Below, piece after piece: positions 1-7,280 of a stretch of DNA of 12,654 nt. This stretch comes from Ignavibacteriales bacterium (GTDB lineage Bacteria > Bacteroidota > Ignavibacteria > Ignavibacteriales > Ignavibacteriaceae): contig DAIERC010000390.1 of assembly GCA_027347125.1 (NCBI GenBank), positions 1 through 12,654 of the forward strand, given 5' to 3'. The notes under the pieces are model-generated. The model saw only the letters and a list, made by a program, of their open reading frames with translations. It was not told the DNA's origin and searched no databases. Position 1 is the stretch's first letter, and each line of letters begins with the position of its first letter. The position numbers and the translations under genes are program-made.

Positions 1-506
1 GTGGATATAAAATTATTGATAATAATTCCGAGTACGGTTTCCGCTTTAGATTGAGCCATATAAGCGCTCATATAGTCGACGGCCGATTTGACGTCCAAAA
101 TTTCGGGTGGCGGGACGACTTGCTTCCGTTTGTTTACAGCAGGGAATTTGTAGAACTTTTCCCTTTTTATAAAACCGGTGATTTACGTGTATACGCAGGG
201 TTAACATATCTTTTTCACGTAATTCCCGACGGAATAGGAAGAGGAATATACCAGGTAGGATTTGATTATTATTATACTTCATTCCCGCTTAAAGGCATAA
301 CACCGTTTGTTGCAAATGATTTTAAAATAACCAAAACCGAAAAGTATAACGGCAATAATATTTTTGTAGCCGGAATAAAATTCGGCAATAATAACGGAAA
401 CGGTTTCAGTATTTTATATTCCCATTACTCTGGTAAAAGTATTCACGGGGAATATTATAATATAAATGAAAATTACTCTTCAATCGGAATAAACCTGGAT
501 TTATAG
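1..506 (+). CDS. C-terminal part of a probable DUF1207-family envelope protein (5' end outside window)
   Basis: The frame is open from the left edge (first full codon at base 3) to TAG at 504-506, giving 167 residues; the real start lies upstream. A TTG at 51 could be read as a start, but the frame continues before it with the same character (residues GFRFRLSHISAHIVDG), so it is internal. The segment 'FRFRLSHISAHIVDG' resembles the 'RxxHxSSHLGDE' region that I recall from DUF1207 proteins of Bacteroidota and Chlorobi, whose function is unknown. The rest is rich in aromatic residues and glycine, with alternating hydrophobic stretches, and ends SIGINLDL, which suggests beta strands and an outer-membrane or periplasmic place. 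Its stop directly abuts the next ATG, so the two genes are probably co-transcribed. The family call is from memory of a short motif and is moderate. Confidence 0.6.
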   Translation, partial: GYKIIDNNSEYGFRFRLSHISAHIVDGRFDVQNFGWRDDLLPFVYSREFVELFPFYKTGDLRVYAGLTYLFHVIPDGIGRGIYQVGFDYYYTSFPLKGITPFVANDFKITKTEKYNGNNIFVAGIKFGNNNGNGFSILYSHYSGKSIHGEYYNINENYSSIGINLDL

Positions 507-1517
507 ATGCCCGAAAACTTAAACGATAATTTCACCGATTATGATATTTCGCAGCCTGTTAAAAAAGAGCAGTATAATTTTTTGCTGCATGGCGGTTTGT
601 TCCTTCTTACTTTTATAACAACCACAATTGCCGGCGCTCAATGGATAAGCGGTGTGCCGGGGCCTTACGAATTATCATTCTTGTTGAAAGGTCTTCCATA
701 TTCAGCATCAATTATGTTTATAATTTCTTTTCATGAGTTCGGGCATTATTTTGCCGCACGCTATCATAAAGTTAAAGCCACACTTCCTTTTTACATCCCG
801 TTTCCTCCTATTTCTATATTTTTAAATTTCGGTACGATGGGCGCCGTAATAAAAACTAAATCACCCATTTATACAAAAAAAGCTATGTTCGATATCGGCA
901 TAGCCGGGCCGTTAGCCGGGTTTGTTGCGTGCATTATAGTTTTGGTTTACGGGTTTACTCATGTGCCCGGTATAAATTATTTATTGGCAATTCATCCCGA
1001 TTACTTTTCACCTCAATACGGAAAAGACGCGCTCAACCTGGCGTTCGGTAACACGATTTTATTTTCGTTATTAAAATTAATCTTTATACACGGTTCGCAA
1101 TTTTTTCCGCCCATGTCGGAAGTTTATCATTATCCTTATTTGTGTGTGGGCTGGTTCGGGCTTTTTGTAACGGCTATGAACATGATACCGATAGGGCAAC
1201 TGGACGGCGGGCATATCGCTTATACGATGTTCGGCGAAAAAAATCATTATAAGATTGCAAGCGTGTCTTTTATTGTATTATTAGTACTCGGATTTTTGGG
1301 ATTGGCCGAATCATTTCTTAATTTTAACACTTATTTTGGATGGGTTGGGTGGCTTTTCTGGGCGCTGCTTCTTTTTTTTGTAATTAAGATAAAACATCCG
1401 AACGTTCCGGATTATACCGAACTTAATAAAACAAGAATGTGGCTGGGATACATTAGCTTCTTAATTTTGGTCTTGTCTTTTTCACCAACTCCTTTTACTG
1501 TTTCAATGGGCGGTTAA
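507..1517 (+). CDS. Site-2 protease family intramembrane metalloprotease (peptidase M50)
   Basis: This 336-residue multi-pass membrane protein carries the two zinc-site motifs of M50/S2P proteases. HEFGH is at residues 76-80 inside a hydrophobic segment (His76, Glu77 and His80 as zinc ligand, catalytic base and ligand), and QLDGGH is at about 231-236 with Asp233 as third ligand. Between them lie FGTMGAVI (about 108-115) and GIAGPLAGF (about 131-139), also typical of the family. There is no PDZ domain and no long periplasmic insert, so the layout is closer to the short or EGY-like M50 group than to RseP. About eight membrane segments can be drawn. S2P enzymes cut membrane-spanning substrates such as anti-sigma factors or leftover signal peptides; the substrate here cannot be told, and no sigma/anti-sigma pair is nearby. 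The ATG follows the previous stop with no gap, and no Shine-Dalgarno sequence is evident, which suggests translational coupling. Confidence 0.9.
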   Translation: MPENLNDNFTDYDISQPVKKEQYNFLLHGGLFLLTFITTTIAGAQWISGVPGPYELSFLLKGLPYSASIMFIISFHEFGHYFAARYHKVKATLPFYIPFPPISIFLNFGTMGAVIKTKSPIYTKKAMFDIGIAGPLAGFVACIIVLVYGFTHVPGINYLLAIHPDYFSPQYGKDALNLAFGNTILFSLLKLIFIHGSQFFPPMSEVYHYPYLCVGWFGLFVTAMNMIPIGQLDGGHIAYTMFGEKNHYKIASVSFIVLLVLGFLGLAESFLNFNTYFGWVGWLFWALLLFFVIKIKHPNVPDYTELNKTRMWLGYISFLILVLSFSPTPFTVSMGG

Positions 1518-1576
1518 ATAGAGGTGCAATTTTTTTTACATTGAGCAAAATCTCTTAAAAACAAATATTTAGGCCG

Positions 1577-2386
1577 ATGAAAAAATACATTTTATTTTTA
1601 ATACCTTTCCTTTTCTGGGGATGTCAGAAAGATTTTAATAACGTTGTTGATATTGCCGGAACCAACAGTGTAAGTGAGCTGCAGGTTAAGGGAGTGGAAA
1701 CAGCAGATTCTTTCACTTATTCAACCTCGGATTCATTGCTTACTATAAGTATTGCGTTAACATCTTCCAAAGATGTTAGCGAAGTGTATTGTGATATTTA
1801 TTCTTCGGACGGGAATAAAATAAATAGCGGGCCCTTCCAGTTGTTTGATAACGGATTTATTACCCAAAACGGCGATACCGTTGCGGGTGACTTTACCTAT
1901 TCAAATAAATTCCCCCTTAGCAGCAGTTACATTGCAGGCAATTACGAAATACAATATTTTATAACAAGCACATCTGGAACTTCAAAATTAATAGCCGTGC
2001 ATTATTTTCAATATACTGCCGGCAAGCCTAATGTTGCGCCGGTAATTTCCAACCTGGTGGCTCCATCAAGCGCTACAATCGGCTCGTCGGATGTTACCAT
2101 GCTTATCACTCTTGATGTTCACGATGATAACGGCCCGAACGATATCCAGTCGGTTTATTTTAATTCTTATATTCCGCCTAGCGGCAGCCCGTCTTCAAAC
2201 AATCCTTATTACCTAAATGATAGCGGGCAAAATGGAGATGCGGTAGCGGGTGACGGAACATATTCAATTACTATTGTTTTGCCTTCTACCGGTGTTACAA
2301 AAGGAACTTACAGGTGGGAGTTTTTTGCCAAAGATAGAAGTGGTGCAGTAAGCAATAAAATTACACATAATATAGAAATTCAATGA
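1577..2386 (+). CDS. Putative surface lipoprotein with two Ig-like 'AGDGxYS' repeats
   Basis: The 269-residue product begins MKKYILFLIPFLFWGC, a short type II signal peptide with Cys16 as the likely lipidated residue (Trp at -2 is unusual but Gly at -1 fits). Residues 17-19 are Gln-Lys-Asp, matching the start of the lipoprotein export signal described in Bacteroidota, so surface exposure is likely. The mature part holds two similar halves (about 35-146 and 154-269). Each contains a DNG...D-x-VAGD-x-TYS motif (91-109 and 214-230) preceding a predicted strand, the pattern of Ig-like 'choice-of-anchor X' type domains. The Asp/Asn/Gly-rich motif may bind calcium; this is inference. The halves look like an internal duplication. 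The ATG at 1577 has only a weak AGG upstream. Its stop overlaps the start of the next gene (ATGA at 2383-2386), so the lipoprotein and the secreted propeller protein are probably made together. No enzymatic motif is seen. Confidence 0.78.
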   Translation: MKKYILFLIPFLFWGCQKDFNNVVDIAGTNSVSELQVKGVETADSFTYSTSDSLLTISIALTSSKDVSEVYCDIYSSDGNKINSGPFQLFDNGFITQNGDTVAGDFTYSNKFPLSSSYIAGNYEIQYFITSTSGTSKLIAVHYFQYTAGKPNVAPVISNLVAPSSATIGSSDVTMLITLDVHDDNGPNDIQSVYFNSYIPPSGSPSSNNPYYLNDSGQNGDAVAGDGTYSITIVLPSTGVTKGTYRWEFFAKDRSGAVSNKITHNIEIQ

Positions 2387-3963
2387 AGTTAAAAATATTT
2401 TTATCAACTATTTTTGCTTTTGTTCTTGTCGGAACGGCTCTATCGCAATATATTCCTTCCGACTTTAACTTGGTGCAAAGCAAATCTATTTCCAAAATAA
2501 GTTCAACCAAATCAATAGTTAATAACAGCATTAACGATATTATAGCCGTCGGCGATACAATCTGGCTTGCAACCAGCCAGGGCCTTAGTTTATCAACCGA
2601 TAACGGCGTTTCATGGAAAAATTTTGGCGGCGATAATACTTTTGGCACTGAAAGCATTTCCGCCATCGGTTATTATAACGGAGTTTTTTGGGCTGCTACC
2701 GCACACAGTATTACACAGAACAATCAAAGTATTCCCGTGGGAAGCGGGTTAAGGTATACTTCTGATTATGGAAAAACATGGACTTCGGTTCCGCAGCCAG
2801 TTGATAATAGCGGTGACTCATCTGTTGTGTACGGTATTAACACGTTAAGAGCTTTGCCGGTTACCGTAACTCCACAAAATATTATTTATGATATTGCCTT
2901 TACCCCCGGCACAATTTGGGTCGCTTCATTTGCTGCCGGCCTTAGAAAAAGTACCGATATGGGAAAAACATGGCAGAGGGTTGTGCTGCCTCCTGATTTT
3001 CTTGATTCCGTTAGCCCGACCGATACTTTAGATTTTTGTATCTCACCTGTTGCGGGTAATTTTTGCAACCAGGCAAATTTAAATTATGAAGCGTTTTCCG
3101 TTATCTCGACAAATGATTCCACTATTTATGTAGGAACAGCCGACGGTATAAACAAATCTACCGACAACGGAATTAGCTGGACAAAGTTTAATCATACAAA
3201 CCAGATTAATGCTATAAGCGGCAATTTTGTAGTGGCGCTAGGTTATAACAAATATGATAATACCGTTTGGGGCGCTACCTGGCAAGCCAACGGTACCGAT
3301 GAATTTTACGGCGTCAGTTCTACTTCAGACGGAGGACAAAATTGGAAAACAACTTTAAGCGGTGAGAAAGTTCATAATTTTGCGTTTCAAAATAAAGAGA
3401 TTATTGCTTTGTCAGACAACGGCGCTTTTGGATCCGAGAATAACGGCATAACATGGATTTTGCCGAATTCAATTATAGACAACAACACAAATTTATCAAT
3501 CGCTACTTCAATATATTACGGCGCCGCCTTCAACGGAACAACGGTTTGGCTTGGCTCTGATGACGGATTAGCCAAGCTAGAGCAAGACGGGCAAGGAATT
3601 TGGTCGGGTAAATGGAGTATCTTTTTAGCTTCAAAAAATCTAACCGCCGTTTCCGATACTTATGCTTTTCCCAATCCATTTAATCCCAAAACCGATATTC
3701 TAAAAATTAAATATAGCACAAACGGAAAATCGGTTCCCGTTACTATTAGAATTTTTGACTTCGGTATGCACTTTGTTCGCACTGTAATTCAGAACGCGCA
3801 AAGAGGTTTAACCGGTCATGTTATAGACGCGCAATCGGATGTTATCGATTATTGGGATGGTAAAGATGATGCCGGTAATATTGTTCCAAACGGTGTTTAT
3901 TTTTATAGAGTTGACGCCGGTTCAGAAAAACCGGTTTACGGTAAAATACTTGTTTTACATTAA
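2383..3963 (+). CDS. Secreted Asp-box (BNR) beta-propeller protein with T9SS-type C-terminal sorting domain
   Basis: This 526-residue protein starts with a Sec signal peptide (about 1-21, cleavage near ALS-Q). It then carries six Asp-boxes of the form S/T-x-D-x-G-x-x-W, at residues 71-78, 126-133, 190-197, 259-266, 314-321 and 351-358 (the last with Glu-Asn-Asn in place of the Asp position). A degenerate seventh blade may lie near 388-414. This is the pattern of sialidase/YCF48-like beta-propellers; no sialidase catalytic set was identified, so binding or structural roles are as likely as enzymatic ones. From about 428 it has PNPFNP (430-435), a beta-sandwich segment and WDGKDDAGNIVPNGVYFYRV, ending GKILVLH. 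That is a FlgD-like Ig fold used as a T9SS type A sorting domain, so the protein is probably carried across the outer membrane and released or anchored there. Only two cysteines (219, 228) occur. It overlaps the lipoprotein stop and is followed by two PorV-type barrels. Confidence 0.87.
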   Translation: MKLKIFLSTIFAFVLVGTALSQYIPSDFNLVQSKSISKISSTKSIVNNSINDIIAVGDTIWLATSQGLSLSTDNGVSWKNFGGDNTFGTESISAIGYYNGVFWAATAHSITQNNQSIPVGSGLRYTSDYGKTWTSVPQPVDNSGDSSVVYGINTLRALPVTVTPQNIIYDIAFTPGTIWVASFAAGLRKSTDMGKTWQRVVLPPDFLDSVSPTDTLDFCISPVAGNFCNQANLNYEAFSVISTNDSTIYVGTADGINKSTDNGISWTKFNHTNQINAISGNFVVALGYNKYDNTVWGATWQANGTDEFYGVSSTSDGGQNWKTTLSGEKVHNFAFQNKEIIALSDNGAFGSENNGITWILPNSIIDNNTNLSIATSIYYGAAFNGTTVWLGSDDGLAKLEQDGQGIWSGKWSIFLASKNLTAVSDTYAFPNPFNPKTDILKIKYSTNGKSVPVTIRIFDFGMHFVRTVIQNAQRGLTGHVIDAQSDVIDYWDGKDDAGNIVPNGVYFYRVDAGSEKPVYGKILVLH

Positions 3964-3970
3964 GAGGTGG
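3964..3970 (+). promoter_or_regulatory. Ribosome binding site GAGGTGG that fixes a TTG start
   Basis: Just after the stop of the propeller gene the sequence reads TAAGAGGTGGAATTG. GAGG (3964-3967) sits 5 nt before TTG at 3973, a good Shine-Dalgarno distance. The alternative GTG at 3967 would lie inside this ribosome binding site. This is the clearest Shine-Dalgarno match in the window, where most starts have none. Confidence 0.6.
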
Positions 3971-3972
3971 AA

Positions 3973-4968
3973 TTGAAAAAGATTTTATTATCCTTAATTA
4001 TTTTATCTTCTGTCATAGCTTATTCACAACCTAAGTTTAGCAGCATTGGCAGCATGCCCGGCGCATTCAGCAGAATGGGTTTCGGCGCCAGAGGCATGGG
4101 AATGGGAAACGCCATGTCTTCAATTACCGATGGGAACATGGTTTCGTATTATAATCCCGCTTTGGCATTTTTTCAGAATGATAACAGCTTTCAAGCTTCG
4201 TATTCTATTTTGTCTTTGGACAGGTCTTTGAACTTTATTAGTTATACAAGAAAGTTCAGCCGCACTCCCGGCCTAGGCCGTAAAAATGATGGTTATGTCC
4301 CTGGTGCCGGAATTAGCGTTGGTATTATCAACTCCGGCGTTAGTAAAATTGACGGCAGGGATAATTCCGGTAATAAAACCGGCGATTTATCAACTTCGGA
4401 AAATCAATTCTTTGTAGCTTTCGCAAAAAGCTTTTCAAGTAAATTAACTTTTGGCCTGGCTGTTAAGTTTTACTATTACAGGTTGTACGATCAGATTTCG
4501 GCTACCAGTGTAGGGCTTGACCTGGGAGCAATTTATAAATTGAACGACAATCTTAATTTGTCGTTAATGATTTCTGATATTAATAGTAAATATAAATGGG
4601 ATACAACGCCTATTTATCAGGACCAAGGTTCTACAACTACCGATAATTTTCCGGTTCTGAAAAAGATAGGCATCAGTTATAAAAATCCCGAGTATAAATT
4701 TATTGTTGCTGTTGAATACGAAAACAGTAACGGCCAAACCAATATAATTCGCGCCGGAGTTGAATATAATATTTACGAAGGTTTATTTTTAAGAGGCGGA
4801 ATCGATCAGTATAACTTAAGCAACTCTGATTATCCAGCTAATCCTTCGCTGGGATTTTCTTATTCTAAAAAAATTGGTGATCTTAATGTTGGCGTTGATT
4901 ATGCATTTGTTGTTGAACCTTATTCGCCGCAAGACCGCCATATAGTTGGTCTTAATTTTAATTTTTAA
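3973..4968 (+). CDS. PorV/PorQ-family outer-membrane beta-barrel protein, copy 1
   Basis: With the TTG start at 3973 the product is 331 residues and begins MKKILLSLIILSSVIAYSQ, a clean Sec signal peptide (cleavage about 18/19). A GTG at 3967 would add two residues and destroy the ribosome binding site, so it is less likely. The mature N-terminus carries the family signature: GFGARGMGMGNA (about 36-47), then SYYNPA (58-63), with later alternating strands rich in aromatic residues and an aromatic C-terminus (VGLNFNF) typical of outer-membrane barrels. Family members resemble FadL-type barrels; PorV shuttles T9SS cargo from the translocon to the surface attachment complex, while PorQ also belongs to the system. 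Whether this protein is a true PorV, a PorQ or an unrelated member cannot be told from sequence alone. It lies 9 bp after a probable T9SS cargo gene and 24 bp before a paralogue. Confidence 0.82.
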   Translation: MKKILLSLIILSSVIAYSQPKFSSIGSMPGAFSRMGFGARGMGMGNAMSSITDGNMVSYYNPALAFFQNDNSFQASYSILSLDRSLNFISYTRKFSRTPGLGRKNDGYVPGAGISVGIINSGVSKIDGRDNSGNKTGDLSTSENQFFVAFAKSFSSKLTFGLAVKFYYYRLYDQISATSVGLDLGAIYKLNDNLNLSLMISDINSKYKWDTTPIYQDQGSTTTDNFPVLKKIGISYKNPEYKFIVAVEYENSNGQTNIIRAGVEYNIYEGLFLRGGIDQYNLSNSDYPANPSLGFSYSKKIGDLNVGVDYAFVVEPYSPQDRHIVGLNFNF

Positions 4969-4992
4969 AATTTAATAGAGTCCGGATTTTGT

Positions 4993-5892
4993 ATGAGAAA
5001 AATTGTTTTTTTTATGTTTATTTCTTTTTCCAGCGTATTTGCGCAATCAGCCGGCAATACCGGCCTTTCATTTTTAAAATTGGGTTTCGGCGCACGCAAC
5101 ATAGCAATGGGTGATGTAGGAGCCGCGGCGTCTGGCGATGTTACTTCCTTATTTTATAACCCCGCAAATCTGATAAACAGCTCGACGAATGAAATTATGC
5201 TTATGCATAATTCATGGATTCAAGGCATAAACAGTGAAGTGCTTGGAGTAAAGACAAATATTTGGGGTTTGCCTGTTGCCGCCGGATTTAACGTTACCAC
5301 AATAAATAATATAGAAGTTCGCACAGGAGCTACAGCGGTGCCGGATGCGATGTTTAACGCAAACTATTTCTTCGGTAGCCTTTCAACTGCGTTTAATACA
5401 ATTGATAATCTTGCTTTCGGTATAACTCTGAAATATTTGTATGAAGGTTTATATGTTGATGAAGCAACAGGCTATGGTCTGGATTTGGGATTAAATTATA
5501 CTACGCCCATAAACGGCTTAACCGCAGTTGCCGTTGTTAATAACTTAGGCTCGATGAACAAACTAAAAAATGAAAAAACAAAATTGCCTTCCGATTTTAG
5601 AGTTGGGCCAGCATACAAGTTTTATTTCTGGCACAACACTTTTGAAGTAACGGCGGCCGCAGAGTTACAAAAATATATTGACACAAATGATTTGCATACC
5701 AATTGGGGACTTGAAATAGTTTATGACGACCTGCTTGCTTTAAGAGGCGGTTATCAAACCGGCTATCAGTCAAAAGGTATGACTGCCGGTATGGGAATAA
5801 TGTGGGGCACATTAAGTTTCGACTATGCATTCCAGCCTTTTTCAGAAGGGCTTGGCAGCGCCAATATTTTTTCGTTGCAGTTTAAGTTTTAA
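4993..5892 (+). CDS. PorV/PorQ-family outer-membrane beta-barrel protein, copy 2
   Basis: This 299-residue protein has a Sec signal peptide (MRKIVFFMFISFSSVFA, cleavage about 17/18 before Gln). The family N-terminus follows: FLKLGFGARNIAMGDVGAA (27-45) and LFYNPANL (53-60). Later come GYGLDLGLNY (about 159-168), a strand pattern of alternating hydrophobic and polar residues, and a terminal SLQFKF with C-terminal Phe. This copy fits the PorV/PorQ pattern more closely than the gene before it. The two share the GFGAR...G...YNPA layout but differ widely elsewhere, so the duplication is old. It is the last gene of the envelope block; a weak AT-rich hairpin follows the stop. No Shine-Dalgarno sequence is clear before the ATG at 4993. 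Confidence 0.85.
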   Translation: MRKIVFFMFISFSSVFAQSAGNTGLSFLKLGFGARNIAMGDVGAAASGDVTSLFYNPANLINSSTNEIMLMHNSWIQGINSEVLGVKTNIWGLPVAAGFNVTTINNIEVRTGATAVPDAMFNANYFFGSLSTAFNTIDNLAFGITLKYLYEGLYVDEATGYGLDLGLNYTTPINGLTAVAVVNNLGSMNKLKNEKTKLPSDFRVGPAYKFYFWHNTFEVTAAAELQKYIDTNDLHTNWGLEIVYDDLLALRGGYQTGYQSKGMTAGMGIMWGTLSFDYAFQPFSEGLGSANIFSLQFKF

Positions 5893-5908
5893 CAAAAATT
5901 ATTTTGTT
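5891..5908 (+). terminator. Weak AT-rich hairpin after the PorV/PorQ pair
   Basis: AACAAAA (5891-5897) pairs with TTTTGTT (5902-5908) around an ATTA loop and is followed by GTTTAATT. The stem is 7 bp with one G-C pair and the T tract is broken, so as an intrinsic terminator it is weak. It stands at the boundary between the envelope block and the glycan block, where a transcript end would make sense. Confidence 0.25.
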
Positions 5909-5953
5909 GTTTAATTAAAACAGGAAAGTCACGGCAAGCAATCCATTCTTAAG

Positions 5954-7267
5954 ATGCAAAAAATCTTTACTTATCTTGCTAATAATGTATGGAAGGTTAT
6001 TGTCATTTATGTCATCGTTCAATTATTGCTTGTAGTATTTGGGGCAGTTCCGTTTTATAGTGATTCACTTTACTATTATCACCTTGCCCAATCTTCAATA
6101 TTTAATCATAGCTTTTACCCAGCTCCTATCCATTTATATGAAGATTATATAACAGCTCCGTTATATATAAATATTTTGATTGCCGCCTTAACCATATACA
6201 ACTCACAAATTACCATTGGCATTTTGAATATAATTCTAAATTGTCTGCAATTGTTTTTTATATTCAAACTAACTGAAAATTTTTTTGGCAAACATGCGGC
6301 TAGGATAAGCGTTTTAATATATATCTTTTACCTAAGCACGCTCGGAATGGTTTTGATGAATCTTACCGAATTTATTTTTGGTGTTCTTATTCTGGCGAGC
6401 ATCTACTTTTTTTATAAAGATGATTTTATCTCCTATTTTAGTTCGGGTATAATCGCAGCCGCATCGGTCGGTGTTAGACCCATTGGATGGGCATTGGTGT
6501 TGTCATATCTAATTGTATTGGGAATTCGTTCGGTAAAAGATAAAGATAATTATAAAAAAATATTCTTAGTGGTAATCGGATGTGCCGTTTTTATTATTCC
6601 ATTCGGGCTATTTACGCGGAGTTATTTTAATCGCTTTATTTTTACCAATACAAACGGCCCGGTAAACATTTTAATTGGAGCCAACAACGACGCAACCGGT
6701 GCTTACAACGCAAAAGTTTTCGAAAAAGGAAAAGCAGGCTTTATAGATAATCCGGCGTCAAAAACATATATTGAAAAAGAAGCTTACTGGAAAGTACAAG
6801 CCGTAAAATGGATTGAGGCGCACCCGTTAAAATGGATAAGTTTATTCCCGTTAAAAATTATTCACATGTTTGCCTGGGATGATTATTCAATTTCAACTTT
6901 ATTTCATATGGGCGATTGGAATCTTTACAAAATATTAAAGACAATTTTAGTTCAAAAAAACTTTAGTTTGAAAATAGAGAAACCTTTTTATTCAGTTATT
7001 ACTTATTTCGTAGTTCAAATTGTTCATCATATCTATTATTTTTCAATGCTATTTATATTCCTTGTTACAGTTGTTCAAAAAAAAATCAGTATCCTTTTTA
7101 ACAAAAATTATTTACCTGTTACATTATTTGTTATGTTTGGTTTAATGATGAATTTGGTTACTTTCGGCGATGCAAGGTTTAAATATCCTTACATGCTTTT
7201 TATTATCATAGCAATTGCTCCGGCAGTTTTAAATTTCATTAAGCAATCAAAATTATTTTCAAAATAA
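5954..7267 (+). CDS. Multi-pass GT-C-type glycosyltransferase (GT39/ArnT-like)
   Basis: The 437-residue product is an integral membrane protein with about ten hydrophobic segments. After the first membrane helix it has FYSDSLYYYHLA, placing Asp37 in the first external loop, where GT-C enzymes that use polyprenyl-phosphate sugars keep a catalytic acidic residue. VRPIGW (174-179) lies at the start of a mid-protein membrane segment, and GDARFKYPYM (405-414) matches the 'G-x-x-R-Y/F-x-x-P' motif near the last helices of bacterial members of this superfamily. A hydrophilic external stretch of about 90 residues (230-320) lies between. It probably moves a sugar from a lipid carrier onto a glycan, lipid or protein on the outer face of the inner membrane; donor and acceptor are unknown. 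It starts 61 bp after the barrel gene and ends 13 bp before the FemAB-like gene, so it likely leads the glycan operon. No Shine-Dalgarno is evident. Confidence 0.75.
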   Translation: MQKIFTYLANNVWKVIVIYVIVQLLLVVFGAVPFYSDSLYYYHLAQSSIFNHSFYPAPIHLYEDYITAPLYINILIAALTIYNSQITIGILNIILNCLQLFFIFKLTENFFGKHAARISVLIYIFYLSTLGMVLMNLTEFIFGVLILASIYFFYKDDFISYFSSGIIAAASVGVRPIGWALVLSYLIVLGIRSVKDKDNYKKIFLVVIGCAVFIIPFGLFTRSYFNRFIFTNTNGPVNILIGANNDATGAYNAKVFEKGKAGFIDNPASKTYIEKEAYWKVQAVKWIEAHPLKWISLFPLKIIHMFAWDDYSISTLFHMGDWNLYKILKTILVQKNFSLKIEKPFYSVITYFVVQIVHHIYYFSMLFIFLVTVVQKKISILFNKNYLPVTLFVMFGLMMNLVTFGDARFKYPYMLFIIIAIAPAVLNFIKQSKLFSK

Positions 7268-7280
7268 AGCAGATTAAATT

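Noticed and set aside
51..53. TTG as the start of the first gene
   Set aside because: The frame is open upstream to base 3 and the residues before TTG (GFRFR) continue the same motif, so the gene is truncated by the window edge.
46..282. Open frame of 78 codons on the - strand
   Set aside because: Antisense to the DUF1207-like frame that is open from the window edge; no motif and low-complexity basic composition.
1518..1576. Possible promoter in the 59-bp gap before the lipoprotein gene
   Set aside because: No good match to either the Bacteroidota TTTG / TAnnTTTG pair or a sigma-70 pair was found; AT-richness alone is not evidence.
2361..2666. Open frame of 101 codons on the - strand
   Set aside because: Antisense to the start of the propeller gene and the end of the lipoprotein gene, both of which have signal peptides and domain motifs; judged a shadow frame.
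2383..3963. Sialidase (neuraminidase) identity for the Asp-box protein
   Set aside because: Asp-boxes occur in many non-sialidase propellers, and I could not identify the arginine triad or the FRIP-type motif.
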